DNA of 64,000 nt from Chaunax sp. Z400. Lineage: Eukaryota; Chordata; Actinopteri; Lophiiformes; Chaunacidae. The translations under genes were made by a program, and so were the position numbers. Shown here one piece after another: positions 32,556 to 50,435 of the stretch. Where the stretch lies: NCBI GenBank assembly GCA_037577475.1, contig CM075197.1, positions 24,671,150 through 24,735,149 of the forward strand, read 5' to 3'. How positions within the stretch are numbered: the first letter of the stretch is position 1; each line of letters starts with the position of its first letter. The notes under the pieces are model-generated. The model had not been told where the DNA came from. It worked only from the letters and a program-made list of their open reading frames with translations, and did no database searches.

Positions 32556-35500
32556 ATCACTTGTTAGCGGGTCTTTGCAGGCAGGCATTCTATGAGAAAC
32601 ATCTCAAAATTTACAGAGTGGTTTTATCTGTGAAGTAAAAACCAACCGCTGATCATCGCTGTCGATATACTGTGATCTGGTGACCGTAGAGGAGCACTGA
32701 GGAGCTAAAAATAGATGTGTGTGTGTGATGATTCTGTCAATAAGCAACTGGGAATCATAAACTGACATCATTGTTTTGTTTTTTGCTTGTTCCACCGCCT
32801 CCCAGACAAAGGAAATCATTTTTCTTTCAAAGAACAAATTCAACTGTATTGAAGTCCCTGTCAGAGCTGCTAATAGATTTGCAGTTGAGCGTTATATGAT
32901 TCACATTTCGGAGTGCTTAATTTTCTTGAATCTGCCTCGTCTGCTTCTTTAATTAGTTCAGCTACACATGCGATAAAGCTTTTTGACTCAATAAAAGTAA
33001 AATTAATGCCATCGATCAAAAACGTGAAAGTAGTTAGAACTTGTAAATCTAATTAAACCCAGATTTGAAAGACGACATCGTCTCACATTCTGGTCTGTCT
33101 GTCAGAAATGAGCCTTTCAGAAAAAGTTTTCTCCTGCTTCATTGCTTCTCTCTGTGGTTCACAGCTGCACTGTGGAGGAAATAAAGCAAAGCCTGCACCA
33201 ACAACAGAGCGGCTAATGTCTGTTGCCGTAATTAGGAGCAGCTGAATGAACGGAGGTTGTATTATTCTATTCCTCCGTCTCCTCATTCTTCTTCCCTCTG
33301 CTACAATCTGTCCAGACCTTACCTTCAGGAGAGCAGTCTGCACCAACAATAAAAACCTGGTTACCACGGGGACCGCAGAGATAAACAACACAGCAGTATG
33401 AAAATGCAAGTTGATGGCGCAGACGGCACATGGCATGTCCCAATTTCCTCACTTAGCGGAGATGGAGCTCGGGCGGTGGTGACACTGAATGCTGAAGTCT
33501 TTGCCTGGTGAGATGCTCTTCTGTTTACCGAGCATCCTGCAGAAAAACACAATAACAGATCTCACATGTTGTTTCATATGCTGCCCTGCATAAATCAGAA
33601 CCTCTGGCCTTCCATGTAATAGGCCAGTGTGTGCTTGGCGTATCCTCTGAGAGCTCATTTGGATGAATATTTTACCCAGCCGTATCCTCTCTCTCTCTCT
33701 CTCTCTCTCACAACCCTGCGGCATCCCAATAATAGGATCTTTGAAATAGAAAAACCCCCATATATATATTTTAAAGAAAACATTCAAATTAGTTGCCTCA
33801 GTTAATCAGTAGCATAAAAATATCCACCTAAACAGCTTATTTTCTGCAGATTACATATAAATTAGCAGCAGCACAGCAGTGGAAATGAACATCTCACTTT
33901 TCTCTGCCCTGACTTGCTATTTTATTTCATCTCTATCATCCATTCAGTCTCAGTCTAATAACTTTCTGTCAGTCCTGCCTCCGTCAGGATTCTCACTCCG
34001 TTCTGCTCTTGCAGTTGCCGCCTCGCTTTTCCCTCCCCATGCATTATTCACAGGGTGGTTCCTTGGATGTCCACGGATCTGAAACCAAACTCCATCCTGA
34101 GATACCACATGTGATTCTGTAGAGCTACCAGCACCAGTGGCAGCTGTCTTTATCGTGTCATGCTGCAAGCACTGCTTCCTGTACCGCCTACAGTGATACA
34201 GTCTGTTCCTGACTTGAAGAAGTGCATCCCTGTGAAGCCTGTGTCTCAGCGTCACCCGTGATGCAGGAAGTTAGGTGGCTGTAGCGACTTTACTTGTTAA
34301 GTATATGTACTGACAGCAAGGCGAGCAGCACCGGAAAAAAGTCTGATCTGGGATCGACGTGGGCGTTTACTCAGCTGAAGACTGAAGACAGATTTTTTCT
34401 AAACTGATAATTAATGAATTTAGAAATTTACACACACAGACATATGCAGTGTAAATATGAGTGTAATAAATTATTGGTTAAAAAACTCAATTTAATCTAA
34501 TCTAATTTAACTTAACTAAAATCTAATTGAACTTCATCTAATTTAACTTTTACAACTGTCACAGCTATTTGATGGTGTTTGATGTTTGACTGTGAAACCA
34601 ATATTTTAATATATATATATATTTTAATATATCCTAAAACATCAGATCAGATATGTTTGGAAACTTTCAGTGTAAATGTTGGAATGGTCTGTACATACAT
34701 GAACACTTGACATAATTTGTCGCTGTTTGTTTCATTCTGCTGAATAAATTCACATGAATATTTACTAGCATTGCAGTCAACATTAAGGACAAGCCTTAGA
34801 GATAATGACCGTGTTCATTAAGGACGGTTTGCATTAAATTACATCCAAACATCTCATAACGAGAGGACATTTATTATGCGTAAATGTTCATAGAACTGTA
34901 AGATGGTTATAAAACAGAAGCAAAATTATCTGATTTGGACACTTAACGAGGTCTTCATGTCAAAAGAACGTGGCCATTATTTTTCATTTAAAGCTACAGT
35001 TGATTCCTTTTTGAGTTTGCGGCCTTGAGCATGTTGCCAGTTTTCATTTGGACTGACCCGGAGGATCACGAGAAAATTAGAAAACGGCAGACACGCTTAC
35101 AGTATGCAGTAAAACCCTAATTCTAACTGTGTTTGCCATGAGCTCTGGACTATCTGTGTTAATAGTTGATATTTCAAAAGCACACTCAATTACACCTCGA
35201 GGCTACATTTACACAAAGTCTCTACTGTCTTCTTTAAACAAGACTCTCGGTGCACATGTAGCTAAAGCTCATTAAACTGCACTGCAGCGTTATCGGGTAT
35301 TTACTCATAAAGCCTAAACAAGAAGAAAACATAATTAAGCTACATGATGGACGGACTAGAGAGCTGTAATGACGAGTCTTTAGAGCTGAGGGAGTATGAG
35401 GAGGAGAAATAAACTAATAACAAACAGCATGTTTCTACCCTATGATACACATTCAGCTCAGTGCAGGGCTGTTTACTGGTTTGACCAACAATCCCTGGTT

Positions 35501-36655
35501 TGTTTCAGCAGAGCCTTGTCATCGCACTTTGTGTGTTATTGTGCAGGACAAGCTAATAATAATAATAAATTAAGATCAAGTTGATAATAGAGAATAAGTG
35601 AAGAATAAATAAAATGTAGAGAATAAAATAAAAGAATAAATTAAAATCAAGTTGCTTGAAAATTTAAAGATCTAAAATGTATTTTTCTATTCTACATGTT
35701 TCTTTTAACTGGTTGCTTGCGCTTCAGAACTACTGAACTGACTTCCATTGATTTGTGGCCCTTACAGAGAAAGCTGGTTGTGCAACACTTTTGTCTCATA
35801 GTGTAGTTGGAGGAGGGGCCAAAACTATTTTACATGATAAGATTTTATAAACCAGACGCAAATGAAAATCAAAAATTCTCCATGCTCAGTAAAGTGTATT
35901 TCTCCAGCGGCCTATACCTGTGATGGGAATATCAGTGTTACGATGCTGTGCCATAACAACATAGCTTTTGTGTTGTTTGCATTTTTACTCAGAAATTATT
36001 GATAAAAAAAAGAAAAGAAAAGAAATCATTGATCAAGACAATGTGTGATTCTTTCATGTGCAATCGTTCACTTCATCACTAATACATAGGCGAATTATTG
36101 GGCGCCGAATACTGACACTTGCGGAACACCCTGACACTGCAGCTGCAATGATCGGTATATTTTTATTTTCATCCATTTCTTCAACTAAGGAAACAGTCTC
36201 TCTCATCCTGAAAAAGAAATGTAATCATTGACATGCTGCTGCCAAGAAATCACCCTGTTAGCCTGATATGTATTTTATCTGCAGCATCACAATCACAGTC
36301 ATTCATAAACAAACTCGCGCTCAATTCCATAATAAGGAGGAAATAAAGATTTAATAATCAGCATCTTCAGACAAGTCACTATCTCACTCTAGAGCTTCTC
36401 TTCTTTGTCCTGGTTTTCTCAGCTCATCTAGGCGCACAGAGATCGTCGGAGGTGTTTAACAGTTTGTAGCTGAGACTTCGATACGGGTGGAGTCTAGAAA
36501 CAGGTGGTGTAGCTGAGTCAGAGATGAAAAATGTAATTCTCTGTTGAATCCTTTCGAGTCATCCTTAAAGTTATAGTGCTGAAAAGGGAGTGTTGGGAGC
36601 CACAGCCAGAGGTTTAAAAGACAGGATTAGTAATAATTAAAGAATAAGATCCAAT
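32556..36655. other. Intronic stretch, mostly unique
   Basis: A (CT)n run lies at 33687-33708, an AT run near 34606-34632 and (AATAA)-rich sequence near 35555-35640. No exon is supported on either strand. A minus-strand frame at 34255-33950 is open for 101 codons, but I do not recognise it. Confidence 0.4.
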
Positions 36656-36659
36656 TAAG

Positions 36660-36895
36660 AAAAAGTCTCTCTCTCGCCTCCAGCTTGTTCAGAATGCAGC
36701 AGCTCTAGTCTTCTTCCTGGTTTTCAACAGACAACATCACATCACCCCAAATCTGTATTGTATTAATTTGTCTGAAAAGGCATCGATGGGATGGTTACAT
36801 CACAGTCTCTACTCTTTGGCTGTGTCAAACCAAAATGCCCTCCTTTAAATGAGAAGTTGTCTAACATGAACAGCTGGAATAAATAAAGGGAAATG
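36660..36895 (+). mobile_element. LINE 3' region fragment
   Basis: Plus-strand ctctcgcctccagcttgttc followed by agaatgcagcagct translates as SRLQLVQNAAA, then HITP, a signature of the C-terminal end of L2-like LINE ORF2. Frame breaks follow and a ggaataaataaagg tail closes it. Confidence 0.6.
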
Positions 36896-37225
36896 AAATG
36901 AATAATTAGACTCGGAAATAGCTGAAATTCACCAATGCAGGACTAAAGTGAGTCATGAGCAGCGGGTCTTCCTGACTGACCTTTTTGCTCAAAGTCTCAT
37001 TTAAATATTGTTCCTATTTTCATTTTGGATGTTCATTTTTTTTGTCTCTAATGTTGTGTTGTTTTGCAAAAACAAAGAATCCACAGCGCATTAATCAGCT
37101 GAAAATTACCTTTTCATTCTCCTGAATGGAATGACAAACGGGCGTGTAATGTGATGGATGATGATTGCAACTTAATTACAGGGAAATAATGCAATCAACA
37201 TTTCATTTTGCAAAGTAAATATTGG

Positions 37226-41039
<3,814 letters not shown>

Positions 41040-41040
<1 letters not shown>

Positions 41041-41335
41041 ATGCTTATTAAAAGGCACCTCTCCATTACATGAAAGATGTGTATATATTAAGTTTTGTGA
41101 AAAAAAGATGGAGCAGTTTTTATGTAACGCCCCAGAAACACTCAAAGAATGGACCTAAATTCAACCTGTAACCATGGAAACAGAAAAATAAACACGATAA
41201 AGGTCCCTTAAAAGCAAAAGGTACCACGTCAGTACTTGTTTTGTTGTGTCTGGAAAGTTTCGTGAAAAAAGGTCGAACGTTTTTTGAGAAACGAAATGTG
41301 ACAGAACAGATTCTTATTTCTAACCTCCTCGCTTT
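41040..41335 (-). repeat. Dimeric repeat of about 165 bp, copy B (inverted)
   Basis: On the minus strand this repeats the wording of copy A: agtactgacgtggtacctttt and tttccatggttacaggttg. On the plus strand agttttgtga (41091) and agtttcgtga (41256), and aaaggcacc (41051) and aaaggtacc (41217), recur 165-166 bases apart, so this copy is also a dimer. Confidence 0.72.
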
Positions 41336-42565
41336 GTTCATAATTAGAGCTTAGAGACTAAAACCTTTGGTTTATTTTGGTTTGGTTTCTTAGTTTTTCC
41401 TTCAAGTATACATTCCAATAATCTCTTCAGATTTATTCTTTCTTATTTGGTGGCACTTTTATTATAAATTGTCTGTGCTGTATATGATTTACCAGGCTGG
41501 GATCTGATGATAGATGCAGAATGTGAGATGTAGGTTCCAGACTTTTTGGATCTTGAGCCTTATTAAAACACTAAAAGTAAAGAAATGATGATGAGTTATT
41601 GACATGTTTCTCCCTACTTTTTCACTATCACAATATACTTCTATTATTAATAAGTGCCAAAATATGAGATAATCAATCACCTGCTGAGCTTAATCTGAGA
41701 AACCCTGATTTATCTCACCTCTTTGTCAATAAATAATGTAAATAACTGCCTCACTCATTGACTGCGAGGCCTTTACTGTGGCCTCGGCTCTGCTTATTTC
41801 GAAGGAAGCTTTGTTGCATTTAATTAAGTGCAATAATTTCATTGGATTTTAACAGAGGAACTCTTTATTTCAGGTTTGCCTCCACAGAATGTGACAAACT
41901 CTGTTCCTAATTGATTTTTGAGACGCATTGGAAAAACAGCCGAAGTAGCTTTTCATTTGGAAGTGCAGGTAATCTAAATAGTTTGTGTTTTTAGATTAAA
42001 TTGCTGGGGAAGGTATGAGCGATGTCATTTTAAGTAGAGTTGTACCAAATGATTCAGAACTTAAGATGTCTGAAAATAATGAAGATCTTAATTTAGGAAT
42101 AATTTCAATATGGTGCCATCGGATGATAGATCTGTAGACTGCTTTCTCCTTTTAATAATACGTTATTCCAATTAGTAAGAACATTTCGTGGGTGCTAATT
42201 AACTCTTGCTAACTAATGTCTTTGCCTCTTTGGCCTTTATGGATTCAGTCCAGTGTACATGGACAGAAGCCAGGGACCTCGCCGCCTGCCAGCTGGTGAA
42301 AGGTGATATTGTTTTAAAATCCATTTATAGATGTTACTGTAATATATCAAAATGAATCACTCACTTTTATGGGAACAAACAGGAAGATACTGCGCCGTGA
42401 AAGTGTGTTTGTGGTGGGCAGGACAAGGCTTGCACTGTGATTGAATTGTGCCAATAAAGGCAGGGAGGAAACATATTGATAATGGTGACCTTGTGAGCTC
42501 TCCTTTAACGCCATCATCAGGTTGGTTTTCTAACGAGCTAACCCTTGAACCGTTACCCATACATG
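41336..42565. other. Intronic stretch, unique
   Basis: AT-rich, with no gene or named repeat visible. Confidence 0.4.
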
Positions 42566-42569
42566 CACC

Positions 42570-42900
42570 AGAAATTAGGGAAACACAGATACCACTTTTT
42601 GTCAGAAACAAGTACAAATAGGAGTACTTATATTTGCTGATACCGAGTACTGATATGATTCAAGTCTTTCCAACTGCATCCCCTGCAGCACCATCAGGAC
42701 AGAACCAGATACGTTGCAGTGGGCGACATTTATTTGCTTGACAGCAACAGAGAGTAAAGTGTATAGACGTGTACAGGGGGTAAAGGCATTGGCGGTGTGT
42801 TGTCCGGCAGGATGACTGAAGGCTGAGGCTTGTGCAGTAAAAGACGTGGAGAGGGCAGCCAAAGTTAAAAGATGACGGCATCGGTTGGTCTCAAGGACGA
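42570..42900 (-). repeat. Interspersed repeat, probable
   Basis: Read on the minus strand, tcagtactcggtatcagcaa and agtactcctatttgtacttg followed by tttctgac and agtggtatctgtgtttccct resemble the end of a dispersed fish repeat with tactcg/ggtatcgg wording. Its boundaries and class are uncertain. Confidence 0.35.
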
Positions 42901-43434
42901 GTACACAGGAATGCTTTTAACTGCTGGTCCCTCTGGGAGAAAACCTGAAATTTTATTAAATCAAATTAAGTGGCTGGCAGGATGAGCCAAGAGTCTAACG
43001 TCTGTGGTGAAAGAGCTTTGTAAAATTTTGTTGTGTATGTAAGAATGTCTAATCTTATAAAGATCTTCCACGAGATAAAAATGGACTGGAGCACACAGAT
43101 TAATTTACAGCCCAACAGTACCTTGTTACCGAGTCTTCACTGGAGTCCAACTTTGACCACTTTGACTCCCTGTAATTGAGATTGTGTTGTCTTTGCACTG
43201 TTTGTCCTCCACTGTTGTAGCTAGTGGCGTAAGAAGGAAATAGATGGAACATTCAGGCTAATTAGCTCATGTAAAAACCTGATGAATGCATCCTGCTCAA
43301 TCACTGGCTTTCTGCATACAGCACATACAGCGCTGAACATTTCTATCTACAGATTCCTCAAAGTTTGGGATCTTAAAATAACTTCATGGAGGCATGAATT
43401 CTGACCAAATGTATCAGAACATCAGATATTACCC

Positions 43435-43805
43435 AGAGCTCATGACCATAGGTGAGGGTAGGAACGTAGATTGAGCGGTAAACCGAGAGCTTCGTCTTGT
43501 CGCTTAGCTCCCTTCACAGCAGACGCTTTCCAGATCCGTCTATCAATCTCCCGTTCCATTCTTCCCTCACTCGTGAACAAGACCCCGAGATACTTGAACT
43601 CCTCCACTTGGGGCAACAAGTCATCCCTAACCTGGAGTGAGCAATCCACCCTTTTCCGACTGAGAACCATGGCCTGAGACCTGGAGGTGCTGATTCTCAT
43701 CCTGGCCGCTTCACACTCAGCTGCAAACTGTCTCAATGACAGTCTGAGGTCAGGGCTTGATGACGCTAACAGGACCACATCATCCGCAAAAAGCAGAGTA
43801 TTGAT
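43435..43805 (-). mobile_element. LINE reverse-transcriptase fragment, RTE-like
   Basis: The minus-strand frame contains NTLLFADDVVLLASSSPDLR (catalytic F-A-D-D box), FAAECEAARMRISTSRSQAM, VEEFKYLGVLFTSEGRMERE and IDRRIWKASAV. This is the C-terminal half of a fish RTE/Rex3-type reverse transcriptase by wording. It loses frame after KASAV and lacks the endonuclease and the upstream RT blocks. Truncated and inactive. Confidence 0.8.
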
Positions 43806-45620
43806 CCCGAGTACTATTATTCCAATGCATTTTAACTCAAGTGAGTTTACCAAGGGCAACTATTGTCAGAAACTACTGGACAGATTTGCATAAAACAATT
43901 TTTTCCCCCACTTTCTTTAGGATGTTTTTTTTTATTTTCTACTTTTGGACATTTTCTCTAAATTTTGCAAAAACCACCAACTGATGTTCACAAACCTTTG
44001 TTGAAAGGTGGGGCAGGGATGAGGTAACCTGTGTAGGATCGTGCAGATTTTACTTACTTATGTAATTCAGTAGCTCATATAATTCCTCCCCGTCTGCCAA
44101 GGTCATAGACATCATGTCCTTGTCCAAGTCCTATGTTTTGGCCTCCCACTCTTCCTGTATTTGTAGTACCTGTAGTCCACAGATCACGCATTTTTAATCA
44201 GTCAAAGTCTTAATGACAATTAATGGATTAAAGATTAATCATCAACATCCCTTATGTCTTACTCACAGCAGCGCAGCGCTGTGAAATCTGTGTCTCCACA
44301 CAATGACAGTAATTCTACACGAGCAGCAGTGTGTTATACATAAATTAGAGAGTTGGACTGGATGTAGTTGAACCTTACAGCAGGTTTTCAAAGAGCACTG
44401 TGCTTACATTAACTCTTACACAAATTCATTCTGCTTCCTGCCACCTGTCGGTTTTAGCTGAATTAAACTTACTGCCACACCTCAACAGTTAAACTGACAT
44501 TGGGTGGATTTATATGTGCATAAGTCTCCTGGTTGCGTTTTACACATGTAAATATCTTAATTTGGGGAACCCTTGAGTAGAAATCAGGATACTGTGTTAA
44601 CATATGCACCAGTATTTCGTGGCTCATATATTTACTTTCCCAGAAGGAGATTTGTCTTTACAGTGAACACAACATAGCTCCATACAGATATAGACAATAC
44701 ACAAATTATTAATGACTGCGTTCGTTAATCTCGGCTCATCTCTAATCAACAGTGTTTATTCAGGGCTGCCATGGCAGAGGATACAAAGCTCCCACTGAAA
44801 TGAGCTCCTCTCTTTTTTCAGTGTCCCCGTGTCTCCAACCATATGATGGTGTTGTGAAGTGTTGACTGACAGGGTGATCACTGTCATTTGCTTTTTCAGA
44901 GTGCGAGGCTTGCGGTGGCTCTGTGGCTCCTTTTCTGAGAGTTTAGGTGTGAGAAGACAGATGATTGTGGAGGAAGCACATGAGACAGTTTGTGAGCATG
45001 GAGGAGAAGCAGGAGGAAGAGGATGGGCTGAATTATGCTTTATAAAGCAACAACAGGAGGTGGGGGGGGGGCAACATGTTCTAGGATTTGTCAACAGATC
45101 ACATCACATCACAATGTGTGCTGGTCTGCCAATCAGTAGAAGGCGAGTAATTCAAAGAGCTAACGCTAGTTTGGTAGATGTACTGTAAATCAACACATTT
45201 AAAGACTAATTAGACATTTTATACTTTTTAAAATTCTGTTTCTATTTCACTTTACTAATTGAGTTTTCAATACATTTGGTCTGACTATATATTTATGATT
45301 TCTTTTATTTCTTATCATTATAATCATGTGTATTCTTTTTCAATTACTGTTTCTCAGTTGCTTTGGGATTAAAACGTTTCAGCCTTCTCATTGACCTATA
45401 GCTTGCTGTTGAGGGCAGAAAATGAATAGAAAACCATACTTTATTATTACACTTGCATAGATTACAACAGCAAATAATGAACTAAATCATTTAAAACAAT
45501 ATCTTCATCCATTCATAACAAAAATAATCATCATTTGCAGACTTTTTTTTTTTTTTACAACTTAGACGTCATCAGTAAATATTTCCTCTTGTTTCTCTGA
45601 GTTGTGTGAACAAACTCTTA
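43806..45620. other. Intronic stretch, mostly unique
   Basis: No exon is supported. 44205-44250 (gacaattaatggattaaaga followed by ttaatca) may be a scrap of the ATTAATCGATTA repeat. Confidence 0.4.
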
Positions 45621-45624
45621 TAAT

Positions 45625-45845
45625 AACTTTTCTTTACACAGCACCTTTCCCAAACATCGTTACAAAGTGCTTTACAATAAAACACAACACAAATGAAACC
45701 ATGTTAAAAAATATGGAGAATAAAAACAAAGGGTTAAGAATTTAAAACAGTAAAACATAACAGGAAATATAAAAACACAAAATTAAAAATTCAAGATAAA
45801 ACCAGGACAATAAAATTAAAACGAAAAGTCAAATAGTCAAAGGCT
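45625..45845 (-). repeat. Retroposon 3' tail, probable
   Basis: Plus-strand acacagcacctttcccaaac, gttacaaagtgctttacaat and a long A-rich stretch with aaaacagtaaaac words. Read in reverse it ends in a ...gctgtgtaaagaaaag form usual for fish LINE/SINE tails. Confidence 0.4.
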
Positions 45846-46689
45846 GCAGTTAGTAACGGCTCTTGATCTGTTACTAACTTTTTATATGGATAGATTAGCA
45901 AAATGTGTTAAGTTTGTTTGTACATGTATTGTTTCAGTTGTCATTACATTCTAAATAAAAGCTGCGTTGTCCTTTAAAAATATATTCCTGCAATGATTTT
46001 CTGTGTTTGAATGAAAACGGCTGCAGCAGCCTCTTCACACATTTGTCCTTCTGTGTGTGTCTGTGTGTGTTATGTGTGCACTTGTGTGCTTATGTTTCCA
46101 CACAGATCAGTGGGGGAAGAAAAATGAAAGTGGTCAGTCTCACTGACAGCAGAGAGAATCTGTGATGAATTATTCTTGTGATCCCATGACAGAGTTTGTC
46201 CCTTACAGAGATCTTATATAAGTATGAGACTGTAGAGAAGACCAAACAATACAGGAAAAACCCAGACTGACAATTTAAATTAAAAAATACGTCCCACAGA
46301 TGCTCCAGTATTGACTTTCTGCAGCAGTGTTCTATGTAATCTGTAAGTCAACTAGAAGCTTTCATTCCTTTACGCTTGAAATATTAATATAATATATTAG
46401 CAGTGAAAAAAAATCCAATGATGTCCTCACATGTGGAGAAAGCTTCAAGTCACATGAGATTAAGTTTGTATGTGTTGTTGTGTTGTTGTGTATGTGTACA
46501 TGTATGCAGAAAAAAACACACTTTCTTTAGCTAAGCCTCTCAATCTTCCTGTTCTTGCACACAACAAATAACTACAATTTACAGTAAAGATGGTGGAATA
46601 TTTATCGCACATTTTTTGAAGCAATTGATTTTATACAGAGGGAGACAAAAGTCACCTTTTTATCATGATGTTTTCTTGCTGCACCGTTT

Positions 46690-46772
46690 ACGTTGTAAAG
46701 CGCTTTGGGTCAACCCTAGTTGTTTTTAAATGTGCTTTATCAATAAAGGTTGACTTGAATTGACTTGACCTC
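46690..46772 (+). mobile_element. LINE/SINE 3' tail
   Basis: gttgtaaagcgctttgggtc, aaatgtgctttatcaataaa and then (TTGACTTGAA)-type repeats: the usual 3' end of a teleost LINE or partner SINE, 5' truncated. Confidence 0.55.
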
Positions 46773-47845
46773 TCATTTCTAGACAGCAGCTGTGAATTTG
46801 GCAGCCTGACAAAGGTTTCTGGGCTAGCAAGGTAGCTGGTTAAGCTTGTATTAGCTCTGTGTTGTGTCGTAGGTTAAACTTTTAAGTGTTTCCTGTTGAC
46901 TTGTTTCAAAAAAATTGAATTTTTTTTTGAAAAAAACGTTTTTTTTTGGTTACATACAAGGTGTTATAATTAGGACAATGTGATGCTGTAGTTTTCCTGT
47001 TGTTGATTGTGACCTTGTTCCTTCCATCTTTTTTGACCAGACTGCTTCAGTACAGTGACAGAGCTGGAGGTGTTTATCTAGGTCACTGAAGTGATGTTGA
47101 AAACAACTTCCCCCAAAAGCAATTTTCCTGGGAAAACTACATGACAAGTGATGATGGCCTGTTACCAAAAGCAGTCAGTGCCTCTTGTCTTCCCTTTAAA
47201 AGATTAATAACTCTCTTCTAATCTTTGAGTGCAGACCACTTGTCTTTATTTGGAAATCTGCATCAAATGTGCCAAAAAAAAAAAAAATGAAGTCGATGGC
47301 AATGAATTTTTAGTGCTGTAGATCAAATCCTCCTCCCTGTGATGTTTTCTCATATCTCCACTGGTCACAGCAGGCAATGAAGAGGAGCTGAGGACAGTCT
47401 GACCATGGTGTGAGTAATGAAAAACAGTCTGAGGTGGCACTAATAGTGTTTATATGTAACAGGTTATATGGTGAATACTTTGACCATATGTATATTTAAT
47501 CTCCTGGACAGAGAGTCAACAGGTTGCTTATTCACCGCTTTGTCTTCACACTAGAGTCAGACTACTTGTACAGATTTGTCAGCATTCCGGTTCATTATCA
47601 GGAACGTTTTAAGTTGTGTTGCCATGTTCTCTCTGCAAGTCCCTGTTGATGCCAATTTATTGCAAACGCGTGTGGAGTTTGCTGTTGTATTTTTTTTTTT
47701 CCCCCCTAGTGAATGTAGGATAAGGATAATTTGTTGGAAGACGTTTCATGCTGGTTGGAAGTTCTGCTGGCTGTTAGTGTGTCAACATGCTGCTGATTGG
47801 CAGTAAGTCTTTGTTAGCACTCTTTTCACGGAACAACAAAAAGGC

Positions 47846-47846
<1 letters not shown>
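46773..47846. other. Intronic stretch, unique
   Basis: Homopolymer A/T tracts near 46908-46948 and 47273-47287. No gene is seen. Confidence 0.4.

Positions 47847-47913
<67 letters not shown>
47847..47913. repeat. Long AT microsatellite
   Basis: About 33 nearly perfect AT units (one c interruption near the start). Self-complementary and able to extrude a cruciform. Confidence 0.95.
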
Positions 47914-47915
<2 letters not shown>

Positions 47916-50365
47916 CTTATTATTTCTCTCTTCATCTCATGAAAACTTCCCATCAAGCCACATGAGTTTCAGGACTGCGTGAGCTGACATGTTAGACGTG
48001 TTTCTGGGAGACAGCCAGCTCTGTGAAAGTACACCGTCGTGCTATTCATCAGTCTGTGTAATGGATCTTGTCATTGGTGTCCTGTGTGACTGGTTTTCCA
48101 GAGCGGGGGGGGGGTCATCGTCTGTAAGAAGGGACACACTCCTGTCTTAACAATGTCGCCACACGTTCCCTGTAGACCTCCTCCGGTCATAAACCCCTTG
48201 ATACCCAGGTAGCAGATGACTGCACAAAGGTCAGCGGAGTCCTTATTTTTCAGACAGTGGTGTTAAAGCAGGCACATCCTCTCAGCATGGAACCCATCAA
48301 GCTCACAGCAGGCAGCTCATCCTGCTGCACCGTATGCTGTTAGATCCCAACACCGCCTCGTCAGCAAAGAATCAGAGGACACGAGTGAACGTCAGCTGAC
48401 ATGTTGAGGCGCAGCGATCTGGACACGGATCCATCCTGCCCCCCCTCCTGACTTTTAAGGGTTATATCATCAGCACTGGCTCCCTACATGGAAAAGACAG
48501 ATTAAAGGTGGAATTACAGTCAGAACATTTGCCAATTAGCACCTACAGCACAGCTCCCACCCCGGGGTCTGAGACGGCGGAGAGCTGGGGGCAAATTGAT
48601 GAATAATACAGATAGAGAGTCAGCGGCAAGGTAATAACGAGCAGACTGAAAAGATATACCATCGGCCATTCTATTGTGCCCCAGCTGGATGTTATAAGAA
48701 GCCATATGCATATCCCATGTGCTTTTATCCCTCCTTTTTATTTCTTATTTTCTATTCACCTCGCTCTCCCTGTTTACTCTCAGGATCTTCTGGTCATAGA
48801 AGTGAAAATTCTCCAAGTGCATTAATCACACTATTAAACGGTGAGTTGCAGGTGTATGCCAGCATCCACCCGTAGCTTTTAATCAGCGATGCCATTCTAG
48901 TGATTACACTTGAGCACCTCCATATAAAGCAGAGGCTGTTTTTTTGGTGCAAGTTGCAGCACAATGGCAGAATCTCATTTTTAGCGTGACAAGCAAGTCT
49001 TACATTGGGGGGGGAAGCACCTCAGAGCATAAGTTATGAGACACGCCAGGCTGATCGAAGCAGCGTTTCAAGGATTAAACGTGTGAAAGTGAGGCTTCTC
49101 TTTTGTCACGAGTGTCATTCTGGAGCAGGTTTTTGGCAGCTGTGTGTCGTAAAATGGTTCTGACCACACAATAGAATTTAATTAAAAAAAAGGTGACCAG
49201 GACAATATAATCAAGTAGAATCCACTGAAAATGTTAAAAAGATTTATTCCTTTAGTTTTTTTCTTTTACATAAAGTTCACTGCTGCCATCCAGAAGTAGA
49301 ATGAGAGAAAACTGTGACACCTCAGCTTTGTCTAAAACCTGGTCCCCGGCTGAATCTTAGATGTCCACTTCGTCACACTTGCAGACGTCTCCAAAAGCCA
49401 AAAGCACAACTCATCAAATCAGCGGGAACATCAACAGCTCTTTGGCTGACTTTCAGAGTCGTCACTGTGGAGCCAAGTTTCACTCGGCAACAACAAGGAA
49501 AAAAGAGGAACTTACCACTGAAGGTTTGAGTTAATCGTATCGTTAATTCCAACAACCAACACACACCTGTTTACCTGTTTGTGAAAGCTGTCAATCAAAC
49601 TCTGACTCGTCTCATTGGAGCAAGGCTGTTGGAGTCATCCTGCTATTGGCTGATATTATCATTACTGCATCCTGGGTTCAGCTCTGACTAAAAGATACAA
49701 ACAAGCAGGTGAGATATTTTTTTTTTAATCAACCACAGTAACTGTGGTTAAAAAAAAGCCTCTTTTTCCTACAGTTCACATTGATAAACAGTCTCAACTA
49801 AACAGAGAACATAACTACACATACAAATAAACATGAGATCCAGTAAAGTGCTGCTTGATCTGCTGTCAGTGAGCAGAATTTGACCCCTCCCTGGATCCAT
49901 AGCTCTGCTTTTAATGCAAGCTGACAAGTCCCAGTGGTCCAATCAATGAGTCTCGTGACTTCAGAGTCTAGAAGACTTTATGTTTACGTCTCTTCTCTTG
50001 TTTGTGAAGCCAGTAAGAAACACAAGGTGGACCAGAGCTGAAGGGAACAGTGTGTCCTTTTATTCCCTTTAACCAAACTACAGGTATGAATGAATGAATT
50101 TCTATTATCACATAACATGACACCTTAAAGTCCAGCTCTAATTCAGCGTTAATCATACTGTGATGGTTTCTGCCCTTTGCTTCGACCCTCACCGTCCCTG
50201 ACTGGGTATTTGTATGTCATCTCTGGACCTACAAATAAAATGAGAATTTTTAAATTGGGCAATTTCTCCCCATTGAATCAAAAATACTGATTTACCCAGG
50301 GGTCAGGCTAAGCAGCTAAAAAGCCTCTAAATCCGCTGGATATTTCTGCCTTTTCCATTATGCAG

Positions 50366-50366
<1 letters not shown>
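47914..50366. other. Intronic stretch, mostly unique
   Basis: No exon is supported. 48485-48720 is repeat-free, relatively GC-balanced and has compact AT-core words (ccaattagcacc, aaattgatgaataatac), so it may be a conserved noncoding element. Not testable here. Confidence 0.35.

Positions 50367-50434
<68 letters not shown>
50367..50434. repeat. TG microsatellite
   Basis: About 34 uninterrupted TG units. Confidence 0.95.

Positions 50435-50435
<1 letters not shown>

Noticed and set aside
33950..34255. 101-codon minus-strand frame, MTLRHRLHRDALLQ...
   Set aside because: Composition looks more protein-like than most, and it could be a transposon scrap, but I recognise no family or flanking splice sites. 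A protein search would decide.
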